A stretch of 64,000 bases of DNA, taken from contig NZ_CAMEFG010000005.1 of the NCBI RefSeq assembly GCF_945915435.1, positions 1 to 64,000 of the forward strand, given 5' to 3'. Positions 28,631 to 37,916 of the stretch are shown here, piece by piece. The notes beneath the pieces were generated by a model that was not told the DNA's origin, made no database searches, and worked only from the letters and a program-made list of their open reading frames with translations. The DNA is from an uncultured Paracoccus sp. GTDB taxonomy: Bacteria > Pseudomonadota > Alphaproteobacteria > Rhodobacterales > Rhodobacteraceae. Every line of letters begins with the position of its first letter. Within the stretch, counting starts at the first letter, position 1. Made by a program: the position numbers and the translations under genes.

Positions 28631-29434
28631 TCAGCGCGCCAGATCGACCTCGGCGGACGAGGCGAAGAACATCGCCTGGCTGACCGCCGAACGCACCTGT
28701 TCCTCGGAATAGGGTTTCGAGATCAGGAAGGCAGGCTCGGGCCGTTCGCCGGTCAGCAAGCGTTCGGGGAAGGCGGTGATGAAGATCACGGGCACCTCGC
28801 CCAGGCTGGCCAGCAATTCGTTCACGGCCTCGATCCCGGACGAGCCGTCGGCAAGCTGGATATCGGCAAGGATCAGGTCGGGACGCTGCTTTCTCGCCAG
28901 TTCGATCGCCGCCGAATGGGTGCGCGCGATGCCGGTGACCGAATGACCCATCGATTGCACGATGCCCTTGAGGTCCATCGCGATGATCGTCTCATCCTCG
29001 ATCACCATGATATTGCCGCTGATCGAGCGGGCCATTTCGTTCAGCGCGATCTGGACCAGTTCCTCGGCCTCGGGCTGGCCAAGCTGCATGATGCGGGCGA
29101 TCTGGTCATAGCGCAGCTCTTCGATGGTGCGCAGCAGCAGCGCCTCGCGCGAGTTGGGGGTCAGCGTGCGCAGGCGGTCCTGCGCCTTGGCGGCGCGGCC
29201 CGTTTCGCTGTCGTCCACGGGCTGGCCGGAACTTTGCCAGATGACGTGGAAGGCGCGGAAAAGGCCGACGCGGGGTTCGTCGTCGCGCAGCAGGTCGCGA
29301 TCTTCCAGGATCGCCTCCAGCGTGGCGGCGGCGTAATTGTCCCCGGCGACCTGATTGCCGGTCAGGGCGCGCGCGTAACGGCGCAGATAGGGTAGTTCTC
29401 GCGCTATGGCTTGGGCAAGATCACCAGCAGACAT
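28631..29434 (-). CDS. phyR: anti-anti-sigma response regulator PhyR
   Basis: The 267-residue protein has an N-terminal ECF sigma-like domain (about 1-135: YLRRYARALTGNQVAGDNY, LTPNSREALLLRTIEELRYD) and a C-terminal receiver domain (140-260) with acidic Glu146-Asp147, phospho-acceptor Asp191 in LILADIQLADG, and Lys240. On phosphorylation the sigma-like domain captures NepR and frees EcfG. It is divergent from nepR-ecfG, the standard alphaproteobacterial layout. Confidence 0.96.
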   Translation of the reverse strand: MSAGDLAQAIARELPYLRRYARALTGNQVAGDNYAAATLEAILEDRDLLRDDEPRVGLFRAFHVIWQSSGQPVDDSETGRAAKAQDRLRTLTPNSREALLLRTIEELRYDQIARIMQLGQPEAEELVQIALNEMARSISGNIMVIEDETIIAMDLKGIVQSMGHSVTGIARTHSAAIELARKQRPDLILADIQLADGSSGIEAVNELLASLGEVPVIFITAFPERLLTGERPEPAFLISKPYSEEQVRSAVSQAMFFASSAEVDLAR

Positions 29435-29462
29435 TGCATCCTCGATTCAATAAGGTGAAACA

Positions 29463-29487
29463 GGAACTCTTCCCGTTGTTATCGGTT
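29463..29487 (+). promoter_or_regulatory. EcfG-type promoter upstream of nepR-ecfG
   Basis: GGAAC at 29463-29467, a 16-base spacer and GGTT at 29484-29487 match the EcfG consensus (GGAAC-N16/17-CGTT) except for one base of the -10. It is 37 bases upstream of the nepR ATG, so it would give positive autoregulation of the general stress response. Confidence 0.75.
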
Positions 29488-29523
29488 AGGTCACGTGCGC
29501 ACAAGATTTCCAAGGTCAACAAA

Positions 29524-29670
29524 ATGAATACCAAGCGTGAAGAACGCAAGCGAGCAGCCATCGAAAGGCAGATCGACGAAAACCTCAAGCGCGTCTACGA
29601 GGAAGACGCCAAGCAGGCCTTGCCCGACCGTTTCCGCCACTTGCTGGAACAGTTGCGAGAGCAGGGGTAG
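29524..29670 (+). CDS. nepR: anti-sigma factor NepR
   Basis: The 48-residue start MNTKREERKRAAIERQIDEN is chosen; a 30-residue extension from 29434 would cross the promoter. NepR signatures QIDENLKRVYEED and LPDRFRHLLEQL correspond to the two helices that clamp EcfG. It sequesters EcfG until PhyR is phosphorylated. It lies 7 bases upstream of ecfG. Confidence 0.92.
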   Translation: MNTKREERKRAAIERQIDENLKRVYEEDAKQALPDRFRHLLEQLREQG

Positions 29671-29677
29671 GCCGTAG

Positions 29678-30265
29678 ATGGACAAGTCGAACAAAAGCAG
29701 CGCCACCGCCTCGGGCCCCAATCCGCGCGACGAATTGGTGGACCACCTGCCCGCGCTGCGCGCATTCGCGCTGTCGCTGACGCGGGACGGCTCATCCGCC
29801 GACGACCTGGTGCAGGACACTATCGTCAAGGCGTGGACCCATATCGACAAGTTCCAGGCCGGCACCAACCTGCGCGCCTGGCTTTTCACGATCCTGCGCA
29901 ACACCTTCTATTCGGCCCGCCGCAAGGTCCGGCGCGAGGTCAGCGATACCGACGGCATCTATGCGGCGCAGCAGACCACGCGGCCCGAACATGACGGGCG
30001 GCTGGCGCTCAACGATTTCCGCACGGCCTTCGACAAGCTGCCGGACGAACAGCGCGAGGCGCTGATCCTTGTCGGCGCATCGGGTTTTTCCTACGAGGAA
30101 GCCGCCTCGATGACCGGCGTTGCCGTGGGAACCGTCAAGTCCCGCGCCAATCGGGGCCGCCGCAGGCTGGCCGAATTGCTGCAACTGGACGAGGGCGAGG
30201 ATATGGACATGACCGACAGCGCGACGCTGGCCGTGATGTCGCAAAACGGCTCGGTCCTTCGCTAG
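29678..30265 (+). CDS. ecfG: RNA polymerase sigma factor EcfG (general stress response)
   Basis: The 195-residue ECF sigma factor has region 2 (LPALRAFALSLTRDGSSADDLVQDTIVKAWTH, in segments, and NLRAWLFTILRNTFYS) and region 4 (LPDEQREALILVGASGFSYEE, VGTVKSRANRGRRRL). Such sequence next to nepR and phyR defines EcfG. It directs genes for oxidative, osmotic and heat stress from GGAAC/CGTT promoters. A histidine kinase follows 9 bases downstream. Confidence 0.95.
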   Translation: MDKSNKSSATASGPNPRDELVDHLPALRAFALSLTRDGSSADDLVQDTIVKAWTHIDKFQAGTNLRAWLFTILRNTFYSARRKVRREVSDTDGIYAAQQTTRPEHDGRLALNDFRTAFDKLPDEQREALILVGASGFSYEEAASMTGVAVGTVKSRANRGRRRLAELLQLDEGEDMDMTDSATLAVMSQNGSVLR

Positions 30266-30274
30266 GCCGCCGCG

Positions 30275-32062
30275 GTGTTGCGCCGTCTGTCCGAGCGGTT
30301 GGAGTTCACCAAGGGGCTGGGTTTTCGGCTGGGCAGCCTGCTTTCGGTCGCGATCCTGCCCATCGGCCTGATCCTGGTCATCCAGACGCTGCACCTGTCG
30401 CGGGAATACGAACGCTCGGCCGAGATCGCGCTCTTGGGGCGCACCGCGGCGGCGGCGGCAGGCGAAAGGGCGCTGTTGCAGGGCGCCCTTGGCAGCGCCG
30501 ACGCGCTGGGGCTGGCGATCCTGGAAACGCTGGACGACCCCGGCCTGTGTTCCGAGGTCATGTCCGGTTTCGTCGAAAGCACGGCGATCTTCGCCTATGC
30601 GGGCTTTACCGACCTCGGCGGGCGGACCTCGTGTTCCTCGGTGCCGGGTGAATTCGACCTGTCTGACAGCCGCGAGTTTCGCGGCTTTCTGGCCGATCCC
30701 GGCACTTTCGTCACCTCGTCCATGCAGGACCCGGTCCTGGGCATGCCGATCGTGGCCGTCATGCAGCCGCTTTATCGCGGCAGCCAGTTGCTGGGCTATA
30801 CCTCGGTCGCGATGTCGCATGACCTGCTGCGGTCCTCGCACCAGCCCGGCTACGGGACTGAACAGGCGCGCATCCTGACCTTCAACAACCAGGGCCAGAT
30901 CCTGTCGGTCGAGCAGCACCCTGGCGAGGATATCGCCGAATTGCTGCCCGAAGGCCAGCCGCTGACCTCGCTGGTCGCGCGCAGCGAAACCACCTTTCGC
31001 GCGCGCGCTGCCAATGGCGAGACACGGGTTTTCAGCATCGTTCCCGTGGTGCCGGGGCTGGTCTATACGATGGGAAGCTGGAACACCGCGCAATCGGGCG
31101 TGGCGGGCGTGAACCTGACGCGCTTCACCGCCTTCCTGCTGCCGATGCTGCTGTGGGTCGTGTCGTTGGTGGTGGCCTATTTCGCCGTCTACCGGCTGGT
31201 TCTGCGCCATATCAAGGTCCTGCGCCAGCAGATGCGCCGCTTTGCCATCGCCGACCGGGACAAGCCGCCGCCCGTGCTGCGCACCGCCCCCGCCGAGATC
31301 GCGGACATGAGCCAGACCTTCCACAACATGGCCCGCATCCTGATCCGCGACGAGGTGGCGCTGGAAAGCGCGGTCAACGAAAAGACGGTCCTGCTGAAAG
31401 AGGTCCACCACCGCGTCAAGAACAACCTTCAGCTTATCGCCTCGATCATCAACATGCAGATCCGGCTGATCGACCATGATCAGGCGCGGCGGGTGCTGCG
31501 CTCGGTTCAGGATCGGGTGGCGGCGCTGGCCTCGATCTATCGCAATCTCTACCAGGCCGAGCATCTGGATTCGGTCGAGGCGGGGCGGCTGATTTCCGAG
31601 GTCATCAGCCAGATGGGCAATACCTCGGTCGAGGCGGGGTCCGGCCTGCGCATCGAAACCCGGATCGAGCCGCTCAACCTCGTGCCCGACCAGGCGGTGC
31701 CGCTGTCCCTGCTGGCGACCGAGGCCTTTACCAACGCGCTGAAATACGCCGCCCCGCCGGTGGAAGGCGCAGCACCCTGGGTCCGCGTGGTCCTCGTGCC
31801 GACCAGCGACGGCCAGCATATGCTGGAGATCACGAATTCGACCGGCCAGATGGTGGACGAAGGATCCGAAGGCACCGGCCTGGGCAGCCAGTTGATCGAG
31901 GCTTTCGCCATGCAGCTTGACGGCGAAGCGGTGATCGAGGAATCGGACGGCCTTTATGTCCTGCGACTGTGCTTCACCGCCGAAAAGGTCCATCCTGCCG
32001 GCAACCTGGACCTTCAACAGGTGGTGCTGACCTCGGCGGCGCGGCAGGGCGCGCGGCATTAG
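30275..32062 (+). CDS. HisKA_2-type sensor histidine kinase, probable PhyR kinase
   Basis: The 595-residue protein starts at a GTG. A membrane helix at about 18-38, a periplasmic sensor region (about 45-280), a second helix at about 284-306 and a HAMP-like segment lead to the HisKA_2 box LLKEVHHRVKNNLQLIASI (phospho-histidine 378 or 379). An ATPase domain follows with LATEAFTNALKYA and GTGLGSQLIEAFAMQL. This kinase class phosphorylates PhyR (PhyK-like). Placement straight after ecfG supports that role. The signal sensed is unknown; the extracytoplasmic part resembles a Cache-type region. Confidence 0.88.
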   Translation: MLRRLSERLEFTKGLGFRLGSLLSVAILPIGLILVIQTLHLSREYERSAEIALLGRTAAAAAGERALLQGALGSADALGLAILETLDDPGLCSEVMSGFVESTAIFAYAGFTDLGGRTSCSSVPGEFDLSDSREFRGFLADPGTFVTSSMQDPVLGMPIVAVMQPLYRGSQLLGYTSVAMSHDLLRSSHQPGYGTEQARILTFNNQGQILSVEQHPGEDIAELLPEGQPLTSLVARSETTFRARAANGETRVFSIVPVVPGLVYTMGSWNTAQSGVAGVNLTRFTAFLLPMLLWVVSLVVAYFAVYRLVLRHIKVLRQQMRRFAIADRDKPPPVLRTAPAEIADMSQTFHNMARILIRDEVALESAVNEKTVLLKEVHHRVKNNLQLIASIINMQIRLIDHDQARRVLRSVQDRVAALASIYRNLYQAEHLDSVEAGRLISEVISQMGNTSVEAGSGLRIETRIEPLNLVPDQAVPLSLLATEAFTNALKYAAPPVEGAAPWVRVVLVPTSDGQHMLEITNSTGQMVDEGSEGTGLGSQLIEAFAMQLDGEAVIEESDGLYVLRLCFTAEKVHPAGNLDLQQVVLTSAARQGARH

Positions 32063-32946
32063 CCGTTGCCGGTGGTGCCTTCTTGCGCCTTGCGCGCCGA
32101 TTGACGCGCCGCGCGGGCGGCCACCACGCGCCTGCGCCGGGCCATCTCGACATTGATCAGCGCCCCCAGCAGGACCGAGAACCCGCCAAGGTAGAACCAC
32201 ATCAGAAGCGCGATCACCGCCCCGATCGAGCCATAGATGCGGTTATAGCTGTTGAAGCTGCTCAGATAGGCCGAAAACCCGTAAGAGGCCGCCGCCCACA
32301 GGACCGCCGCGATCAGCGAACCCCAGGTGAAGATCGCCGTGCGCGGGGCCTTCACGTTCGGGCCATAGCGATAGAGGATGCCGATGGCGATCAGCACGAT
32401 CAGGAACATCACCGCCCAGGGGACAAGGCTGTTCAGCCAGCTTTGCAGCGGCCCCTCGGTCAGGAAGTTGATCGCCAGCGGGCCGATGACCACCGTGACC
32501 AGCCCCATCAGGACGACGCCCACCAGCGCCAGCGTCAGCACATAGGCCAGCAGGAAGCCGAAGATCGTCGAATGCGACCTGACGCCATGCGCCGCGTTCA
32601 GCCCCCGGATCAGCGCATCGACACCGGCGCGCGCGGCCACGGTGGCGACCAGGAAGGAAATGGCGGTGGTCCAGCCCAGTTGCGTCCGCCCCGCCTGCAT
32701 CAACTGATCGACCTGCCCGTGGATGATGTCGACCGCGCCCTGCGGGATGAATTCGTCCGCGACATGGACGAATTGCTGGATCACCTGCGGATCATACCAC
32801 AGCCCCCACAGCGCGAATAGCGCGGCCAGTCCGGGAAAGACGGCGAACATGCCGTAGAAGGCCACGCCCGCGGCGATCAGGCTGAGATGGATCTTGTCCA
32901 GCCGCTCGATCACGGCCATGAGGAAACGCCACCAGTCGGCTATCAA
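32059..32946 (-). CDS. YihY/virulence factor BrkB family membrane protein
   Basis: The 295-residue protein has about six transmembrane segments and the family pattern LSLIAAGVAFYGMFAVFPGLAALFAL near the N-terminus split by GVAFY, plus PRTAIFTWGSLIAAVLW and LMWFYLGGFSVLLGALINVEM. Once called RNase BN, the family is now of unknown function. The C-terminus is basic (RRRRVVAARAAR). It converges on the kinase gene with a 4-base overlap of stops. Confidence 0.9.
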   Translation of the reverse strand: MIADWWRFLMAVIERLDKIHLSLIAAGVAFYGMFAVFPGLAALFALWGLWYDPQVIQQFVHVADEFIPQGAVDIIHGQVDQLMQAGRTQLGWTTAISFLVATVAARAGVDALIRGLNAAHGVRSHSTIFGFLLAYVLTLALVGVVLMGLVTVVIGPLAINFLTEGPLQSWLNSLVPWAVMFLIVLIAIGILYRYGPNVKAPRTAIFTWGSLIAAVLWAAASYGFSAYLSSFNSYNRIYGSIGAVIALLMWFYLGGFSVLLGALINVEMARRRRVVAARAARQSARKAQEGTTGNG

Positions 32947-33037
32947 AACGCGCCTCCTATCGTGGGGTTGTCCGTCGTGGCTTGCATGGTTTCAGCTTTG
33001 CCCGATCCGTGCCTTGCTGCCAACCCGGCAGTGCCGA

Positions 33038-33754
33038 TCAGGACGCAGCGTTGCGATAACGCAGCCACAGCGCGTCCGCGCCCATCTGCTCGACAAAGGC
33101 CTCGTGCGCAGCGGTTTCCTGCGGCGTCAGGCGCGGGGGCAAGGGGCGGGGCCGCGCCGCGCGCCGGGCCGCCGTGGCCTGCCCGGCAGCGCCGTCCCGT
33201 TCGTCGCCGCCCGCCACGGGTTCCAGCACCAGGTCCGGCTGGCGTCCGCCCATCAGCGCCAGGTAGACCTCGGCCAGCAATTCGCTGTCCAGAAGCGCGC
33301 CGTGCAGCGTCCGGTTCGAGTTGTCCACCCCGAAGCGCCGGCACAGCGCATCCAGCGTGTTCTGCGCGCCCGGAAACTTGCGCCGCGCGATTTCCAGCGT
33401 GTCGGTGGCGCGGCTGAAGGGCAGGGTGGGGTGGCCCGCCAGCCGCAGCTCGGCATTGAGGAATTTCATGTCGAAAGCGGCGTTGTGGATGACCAGTTGG
33501 CCGTCGCCGCCGACGAATTCCAGGAAATCCGCCGCCACTTGCGCGAATTTGGGCTTGTCGCCCAGGAAGTCGTCGCCAAGCCCGTGAACCTCGAACGCCT
33601 CTTGCGGCATGGGACGCTCGGGGTTGATGTAGACGTGGAAGGTGCGGCCCGTGGGCAGCAGGTTGACCAGTTCGATGGCGCCGATCTCGACAAGGCGGTC
33701 GCCCTTGTCGGGGTCGAATCCGGTGGTTTCGGTATCCAGGACGATCTCACGCAT
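33038..33754 (-). CDS. dnaQ: DNA polymerase III subunit epsilon
   Basis: I use the ATG at 33754 ([20 protein letters not shown], 238 residues). Exonuclease motifs are Exo[10 protein letters not shown], Exo[15 protein letters not shown] and Exo[19 protein letters not shown], so this is the proofreading 3'-5' exonuclease. It overlaps coaE by 8 bases. Within Rhodobacteraceae dnaQ usually sits with coaE and aroE near oriC. Confidence 0.96.
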   Translation of the reverse strand: MREIVLDTETTGFDPDKGDRLVEIGAIELVNLLPTGRTFHVYINPERPMPQEAFEVHGLGDDFLGDKPKFAQVAADFLEFVGGDGQLVIHNAAFDMKFLNAELRLAGHPTLPFSRATDTLEIARRKFPGAQNTLDALCRRFGVDNSNRTLHGALLDSELLAEVYLALMGGRQPDLVLEPVAGGDERDGAAGQATAARRAARPRPLPPRLTPQETAAHEAFVEQMGADALWLRYRNAAS

Positions 33755-34343
33755 GGGGGTGTTTTTCCATGATCCGCGCGCAGATGTCCATGATGGCGGC
33801 GCGCGCGCCTTCCATCGTATCCGAGGGGATGATCCAATCCGCCCGCGCCCGCTTGTCGGCGTCAGGCATCTGGCGGGCAAGGATCATGTCCAGCACCTGC
33901 GCGGTCATGCCGGGGCGGGCCATCACTCTTGCGCGCTGAACCTCGGGGGGGGCCGAAACGACCGCGACCCCGTCCATCGCCGCCTCGGCCCCGGTTTCGA
34001 ACAGCAGGGGGATGTCCAGCACCACGATCGGCGCATCCCGGTGGTCGTGGATGAAGGTCTGGCGGTCGGCGGCGACCAGCGGGTGGACGATGGATTCCAG
34101 CCGCGCCAGCGCCTGCGGATCGGCCTGCAAGGCGCGTTTCAGCGCCTCGCGGTCGATGGCGCCACCCGCCAGCGCCTGGGGGAAGGCGGCGGCGACCGGC
34201 GCGACTGCCGCGCCGCCGTGGGCATAAAGGCGATGGACGGCCTCATCTGCGTCCCAGACCGGGTGGCCAAGCGCGCGGAACATCCCTGCGGCGGTGGTCT
34301 TGCCCATGCCGATGCCGCCGGTCAGGCCCAGCAGGAAGCTCAT
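33747..34343 (-). CDS. coaE: dephospho-CoA kinase
   Basis: The 198-residue P-loop kinase starts with [20 protein letters not shown] and contains [12 protein letters not shown] and [13 protein letters not shown]. It adds the 3' phosphate to dephospho-CoA, the last step of CoA synthesis. It overlaps aroE by 4 bases and dnaQ by 8, in the conserved aroE-coaE-dnaQ order. Confidence 0.96.
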   Translation of the reverse strand: MSFLLGLTGGIGMGKTTAAGMFRALGHPVWDADEAVHRLYAHGGAAVAPVAAAFPQALAGGAIDREALKRALQADPQALARLESIVHPLVAADRQTFIHDHRDAPIVVLDIPLLFETGAEAAMDGVAVVSAPPEVQRARVMARPGMTAQVLDMILARQMPDADKRARADWIIPSDTMEGARAAIMDICARIMEKHPHA

Positions 34344-35200
34344 GCCAGGACCGCGCGGCGCAGGTCGTCGTCCACCTGCGGGCGGGTGCCGAACCAGCGT
34401 TCGAACCCCGGCGCGGCCTGATGCAGCAGCATTCCCAGCCCGTCGACGGTGCGGCAGCCTTGCGCGCGGGCCGCGACCAGAAAGGGCGTGTCCAGCGGCG
34501 TATAGACAAGGTCCGTGACCAGCGCATCGGGCGACAGCGCATCCAGCGGCAGGCGCAGCGCCGGCTTGCCGTCCATCCCCATCGAGGTGGCGTTGACCAC
34601 AGTCGCCGCCCCTTCCAGCATGTTGCCCGCCTGTGCCCAGTCGTAGACGGTGATGCGGGCGCCGAATTCCGTGCGGATCTGCTCGGCCCGCAGGCGGGTG
34701 CGGTTGGCGATGCGCAACTCGCGCACCCCCGCATCCAGCAGCGAGGCCACGACCGCCCGCGCCGCCCCGCCCGCACCGATCAGCGCGGCCGGCCCGATTT
34801 CGGGCCGCCAGTCGGGCGCATGCTGGCGCAGGTTGGCGATAAAGCCGTAACCGTCGGTATTGTCGGCATGGATCTTGCCATCGGGCCGCAGGATCAGCGT
34901 ATTCGCCGCCCCGATCAGCGCCGCGCGGTCGGTGACGTGATCGGCAAGGGCCAGCACGGCTTCCTTATGGGGGATGGTGACGTTGATGCCGACGAAACCC
35001 AGCCGGGGCAGGGTGCGCAGCGCCTCGGCCAGATGTTCGGGGCGGACGGGCATGGGGATGTAATGGCCCGCGATCCCGTAGCGGCGCAGCCAATGCCCGT
35101 GCAGCCGGGGCGAGCGCGAATGCGCGACCGGCCAGCCGATCACGCCCGCCAGCGGGATACCGGGGGCGGCAGGGGTAGGGGTGTCCGAATTCTTCGACAT
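34340..35200 (-). CDS. aroE: shikimate dehydrogenase
   Basis: The start at 35200 ([20 protein letters not shown]) gives 286 residues, the family length; an extension to 35272 would overlap rrf2. Substrate-binding segments are [18 protein letters not shown] and [10 protein letters not shown] with the catalytic lysine; the NADP domain has [19 protein letters not shown]. It reduces 3-dehydroshikimate in the chorismate pathway. It overlaps coaE by 4 bases. Confidence 0.95.
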   Translation of the reverse strand: MSKNSDTPTPAAPGIPLAGVIGWPVAHSRSPRLHGHWLRRYGIAGHYIPMPVRPEHLAEALRTLPRLGFVGINVTIPHKEAVLALADHVTDRAALIGAANTLILRPDGKIHADNTDGYGFIANLRQHAPDWRPEIGPAALIGAGGAARAVVASLLDAGVRELRIANRTRLRAEQIRTEFGARITVYDWAQAGNMLEGAATVVNATSMGMDGKPALRLPLDALSPDALVTDLVYTPLDTPFLVAARAQGCRTVDGLGMLLHQAAPGFERWFGTRPQVDDDLRRAVLA

Positions 35201-35231
35201 GGCATGGCCTTGCATCGGCTGGGGGCGGGGA

Positions 35232-35678
35232 TCAGGCATTGACGACATCGGGCAGGCCGCCGTCCGCGACAAGGTCGGCCAGCGTCAGCGATTCGACCAG
35301 CAGAAGATAGGACCAGAAGAGCTGGCCGAACATGTGGCGCAGGCGGCAGGTGGCCTCGTCCTCGCAATCCTCGCAGCGTTGATAAGAGCGGCGCGACAGG
35401 CAGGGCAGGGGGGCGATGGGACCGTCCACCTGGCGCAGCAATTCGCCGATCGAGATATCCGAGGGCCGCTTGATCAGCACATAGCCGCCCGCCCGTCCGC
35501 GGCGCGAGCCGACATAGCCCGCGTTGCGCAGCTCGAGCATGATATGTTCCAGGAAACGCTTGGGCGCGCCGGAACGTGTCGCGATCTCTTCGATGGTCAG
35601 GGCGCTGCCGCCAGCCTCGGCTTCGTCGGCAAGCTCCATCAGCGCCTTGATGGCGTATTTCGTCTTTTGAGAGATCAT
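35232..35678 (-). CDS. Rrf2-family transcriptional regulator with a cysteine cluster
   Basis: The 148-residue protein has an Rrf2 winged helix (KYAIKALMELADEAEAGGSA, SGAPKRFLEHIMLELRNAG, SRRGRAGGYVLIKRP) and four cysteines at 93, 102, 105 and 111. Spacing C-x8-C-x2-C-x5-C differs from IscR but suits an iron-sulfur cluster. It may sense iron, redox or sulfur state. It lies 31 bases upstream of aroE on the same strand and is divergent from sqdB, so both could be targets. Confidence 0.88.
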   Translation of the reverse strand: MISQKTKYAIKALMELADEAEAGGSALTIEEIATRSGAPKRFLEHIMLELRNAGYVGSRRGRAGGYVLIKRPSDISIGELLRQVDGPIAPLPCLSRRSYQRCEDCEDEATCRLRHMFGQLFWSYLLLVESLTLADLVADGGLPDVVNA

Positions 35679-35865
35679 CCCCCGTGCTTACCCGTCGCCT
35701 GCCTGCCATGCAATTCATTCAGATGCCAAAACCCGCATTACACCATCCTGCGGCGGTTGGGCATGGGCGAAATTCAGCCTTGGGGAAAAGGGCCATATCG
35801 CGCGGCTGTCGGCAATCTGTCACATTCGGGGGGCATTCATGCGTTGCATATTTCAGGAGTTCGCA

Positions 35866-37083
35866 ATGCGCATCGCGATTCTGGGCGGCGACGGTTTCGT
35901 CGGCTGGCCGACCGCCCTCCACCTTTCGGAACTGGGCCACGATATCCATATCATCGACAACCTGTCGCGCCGCAGGATCGATACGGAACTGGGTGTCCAG
36001 TCGCTGACCCCGATGGATTCGATCCAGGAACGCTGCCGGATCTGGCATGACGAAACGGGCCGCCGGATCCACTTTCATCTGCTTGACCTTGCGGCGGAAT
36101 ACGAACGGCTCAAGCAATGGCTGGCCGAACAGCGCCCCGACGCGGTGATCCATTTCGCCGAACAGCGCGCCGCGCCCTATTCGATGAAGACCGACCGCCA
36201 CAAGGTCTATACCGTGGACAATAACACCAGCGCCACGCACAACCTGCTGGCGGCGCTGGTGGAAACCGGCATCGACGCGCATCTGGTCCACCTGGGAACA
36301 ATGGGGGTCTATGGCTATTCCAGCGTCGGCGCGCCGATCCCCGAGGGCTATCTGGACGTGCAGATCGACACGCCGGGCGGCCCGCGTCCGCAGCAGATCC
36401 TATATCCGACGCGGCCCGGCTCGGTCTATCACATGACGAAAAGCCTGGATCAGATCATGTTCCAGTTCTATGCGCAAAACGACGGGCTGCGCATCACCGA
36501 CCTGCACCAGGGCATCGTCTGGGGCACCCATACCGACCAGACCCGGCGGCACGAACAACTGATCAACCGTTTCGACTACGACGGCGATTATGGCACCGTG
36601 TTGAACCGTTTCCTGATCCAGGCCGCCATCGGCCACCCGCTGACCGTTCATGGCACCGGCGGCCAGACGCGGGCCTTCATCCACATCCAGGATTCGGTCC
36701 GCTGCATCGAGCTGGCGCTGGCCGACGCGCCGAAGGCGGGCGAGCGGGTGCGCATCTTCAACCAGATGACCGAGACGCACCGCATCCGCGATCTGGCCGA
36801 GATGGTCGCGCGCCTGACCGGCGCGCGCATCGCCTGGCTGCCCAACCCGCGCAAAGAGGCCGAGGAAAACGACCTGATCGTCAAGAACGACCAGTTCCTG
36901 GCGCTTGGCCTGCAACCGACCACCCTGGCCGAAGGGCTTTTGTCCGAGGTCGTCGATGTCGCCCGCAAATACGCCCATCGCATCGACCGCGCCCGCGTGC
37001 CCGCCGTCAGCGCCTGGACCCGCGACCTTGCGAAACGGATCGAGCATGACCCCGAAGGCAAGCGCCTGCGCTCGGTTTCATGA
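35866..37083 (+). CDS. sqdB: UDP-sulfoquinovose synthase
   Basis: The ATG at 35866 has CAGGAG 7 bases upstream and gives 405 residues. The extended SDR enzyme shows NAD-binding ILGGDGFVGWPTALHLSELGH, HFAEQRAAPYSM, HLGTMGVYG, catalytic YHMTK, and INRFDYDGDYGTVLNRFL with HPLTVHGTGGQTRAF. These are close matches to plant SQD1 and Rhodobacter SqdB. It makes UDP-sulfoquinovose from UDP-glucose and sulfite for the sulfolipid SQDG. It is first of the sqdBDC operon and is divergent from an Rrf2 regulator. Confidence 0.95.
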   Translation: MRIAILGGDGFVGWPTALHLSELGHDIHIIDNLSRRRIDTELGVQSLTPMDSIQERCRIWHDETGRRIHFHLLDLAAEYERLKQWLAEQRPDAVIHFAEQRAAPYSMKTDRHKVYTVDNNTSATHNLLAALVETGIDAHLVHLGTMGVYGYSSVGAPIPEGYLDVQIDTPGGPRPQQILYPTRPGSVYHMTKSLDQIMFQFYAQNDGLRITDLHQGIVWGTHTDQTRRHEQLINRFDYDGDYGTVLNRFLIQAAIGHPLTVHGTGGQTRAFIHIQDSVRCIELALADAPKAGERVRIFNQMTETHRIRDLAEMVARLTGARIAWLPNPRKEAEENDLIVKNDQFLALGLQPTTLAEGLLSEVVDVARKYAHRIDRARVPAVSAWTRDLAKRIEHDPEGKRLRSVS

Positions 37084-37916
37084 ACGCAATCGCTGCCGAA
37101 AGGCCCGCCCGTGACCGGCGGGCCTATGTCACGCTGGCCACCAATGCCGAATACGCCATCGGTGCGGCGGCCCTGCTGCGTTCGCTGCGCCGGACGGGGA
37201 CCGGGGCCGATCTGGTGGTGATGTTCACCGAACTGGACCCGGCTTCGCGCGACATGCTGCGCGATCTGGGCGGGCGGCTGGTGCAGGTCGATCTGCTGCC
37301 GACCTCGGACGGGTTCAACGCGGCCCATGCCCGCGGTACGCTGCATGGCGCGGCGCCCTTCACCAAGGGCGAAAAGCCGCCCTTTCACACGCCCCTGGAC
37401 AATTTCGCCAAGCTGAGGCTGTGGCAGCTTGATTACGAACGGGTGGTCTTCATCGACGCTGACGCGATCGTGCTGCAAGACATCGACCGGCTGTTTGACT
37501 ACCCCCAGTTCTCGGCTGCGCCGAACGTCTATGAAAGCCTTGCCGATTTCCACCGGCTGAACTCGGGCGTGTTCACCGCGCGGCCCTCGGGCGCGACGTT
37601 TCGGGATATGCTGGCGCGGCTGGACCGGCCCGGCGCGTTCTGGCGGCGGACCGACCAGACCTTCTTGCAGGAATATTTCCCGAACTGGCACGGGCTGCCG
37701 GTTTTCGACAACATGCTGCAATATGTCTGGCTGAACCTGCCCGAACTGTGGCGCTGGCAGGACATTCGCGTGCTGCATTACCAATATGAAAAGCCCTGGC
37801 AGGACCATGCCAAGGCCGACAGCCTGCGCGTGCTGGTCGATCTGTGGCGCGCCCATGCGGGTGACGGCCCGGTGCCCGATCCGCGCGACTTGCCGCCGCC
37901 ACCGGGCATGGCATGA
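37080..37916 (+). CDS. sqdD: GT8-like glycosyltransferase for sulfoquinovose transfer
   Basis: The 278-residue protein resembles glycogenin/GT8 enzymes: RRAYVTLATNAEYAIGAAAL, LWQLDYERVVFIDADAIV (the DxD metal motif), SGVFTARPSG and HYQYEKPWQ. In Rhodobacter sphaeroides SqdD is the glycosyltransferase that uses UDP-sulfoquinovose. The gene overlaps sqdB and the next gene by 4 bases each. The assignment rests on both fold and operon order. Confidence 0.88.
   Translation: MNAIAAERPARDRRAYVTLATNAEYAIGAAALLRSLRRTGTGADLVVMFTELDPASRDMLRDLGGRLVQVDLLPTSDGFNAAHARGTLHGAAPFTKGEKPPFHTPLDNFAKLRLWQLDYERVVFIDADAIVLQDIDRLFDYPQFSAAPNVYESLADFHRLNSGVFTARPSGATFRDMLARLDRPGAFWRRTDQTFLQEYFPNWHGLPVFDNMLQYVWLNLPELWRWQDIRVLHYQYEKPWQDHAKADSLRVLVDLWRAHAGDGPVPDPRDLPPPPGMA

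Noticed and set aside
29792..32200. Long minus-strand frame of about 800 codons over ecfG and the kinase gene
   Set aside because: Antisense shadow. The residues are Arg/Gln/Gly-rich with no recognisable domain, whereas the plus strand holds complete EcfG and HisKA_2 proteins.
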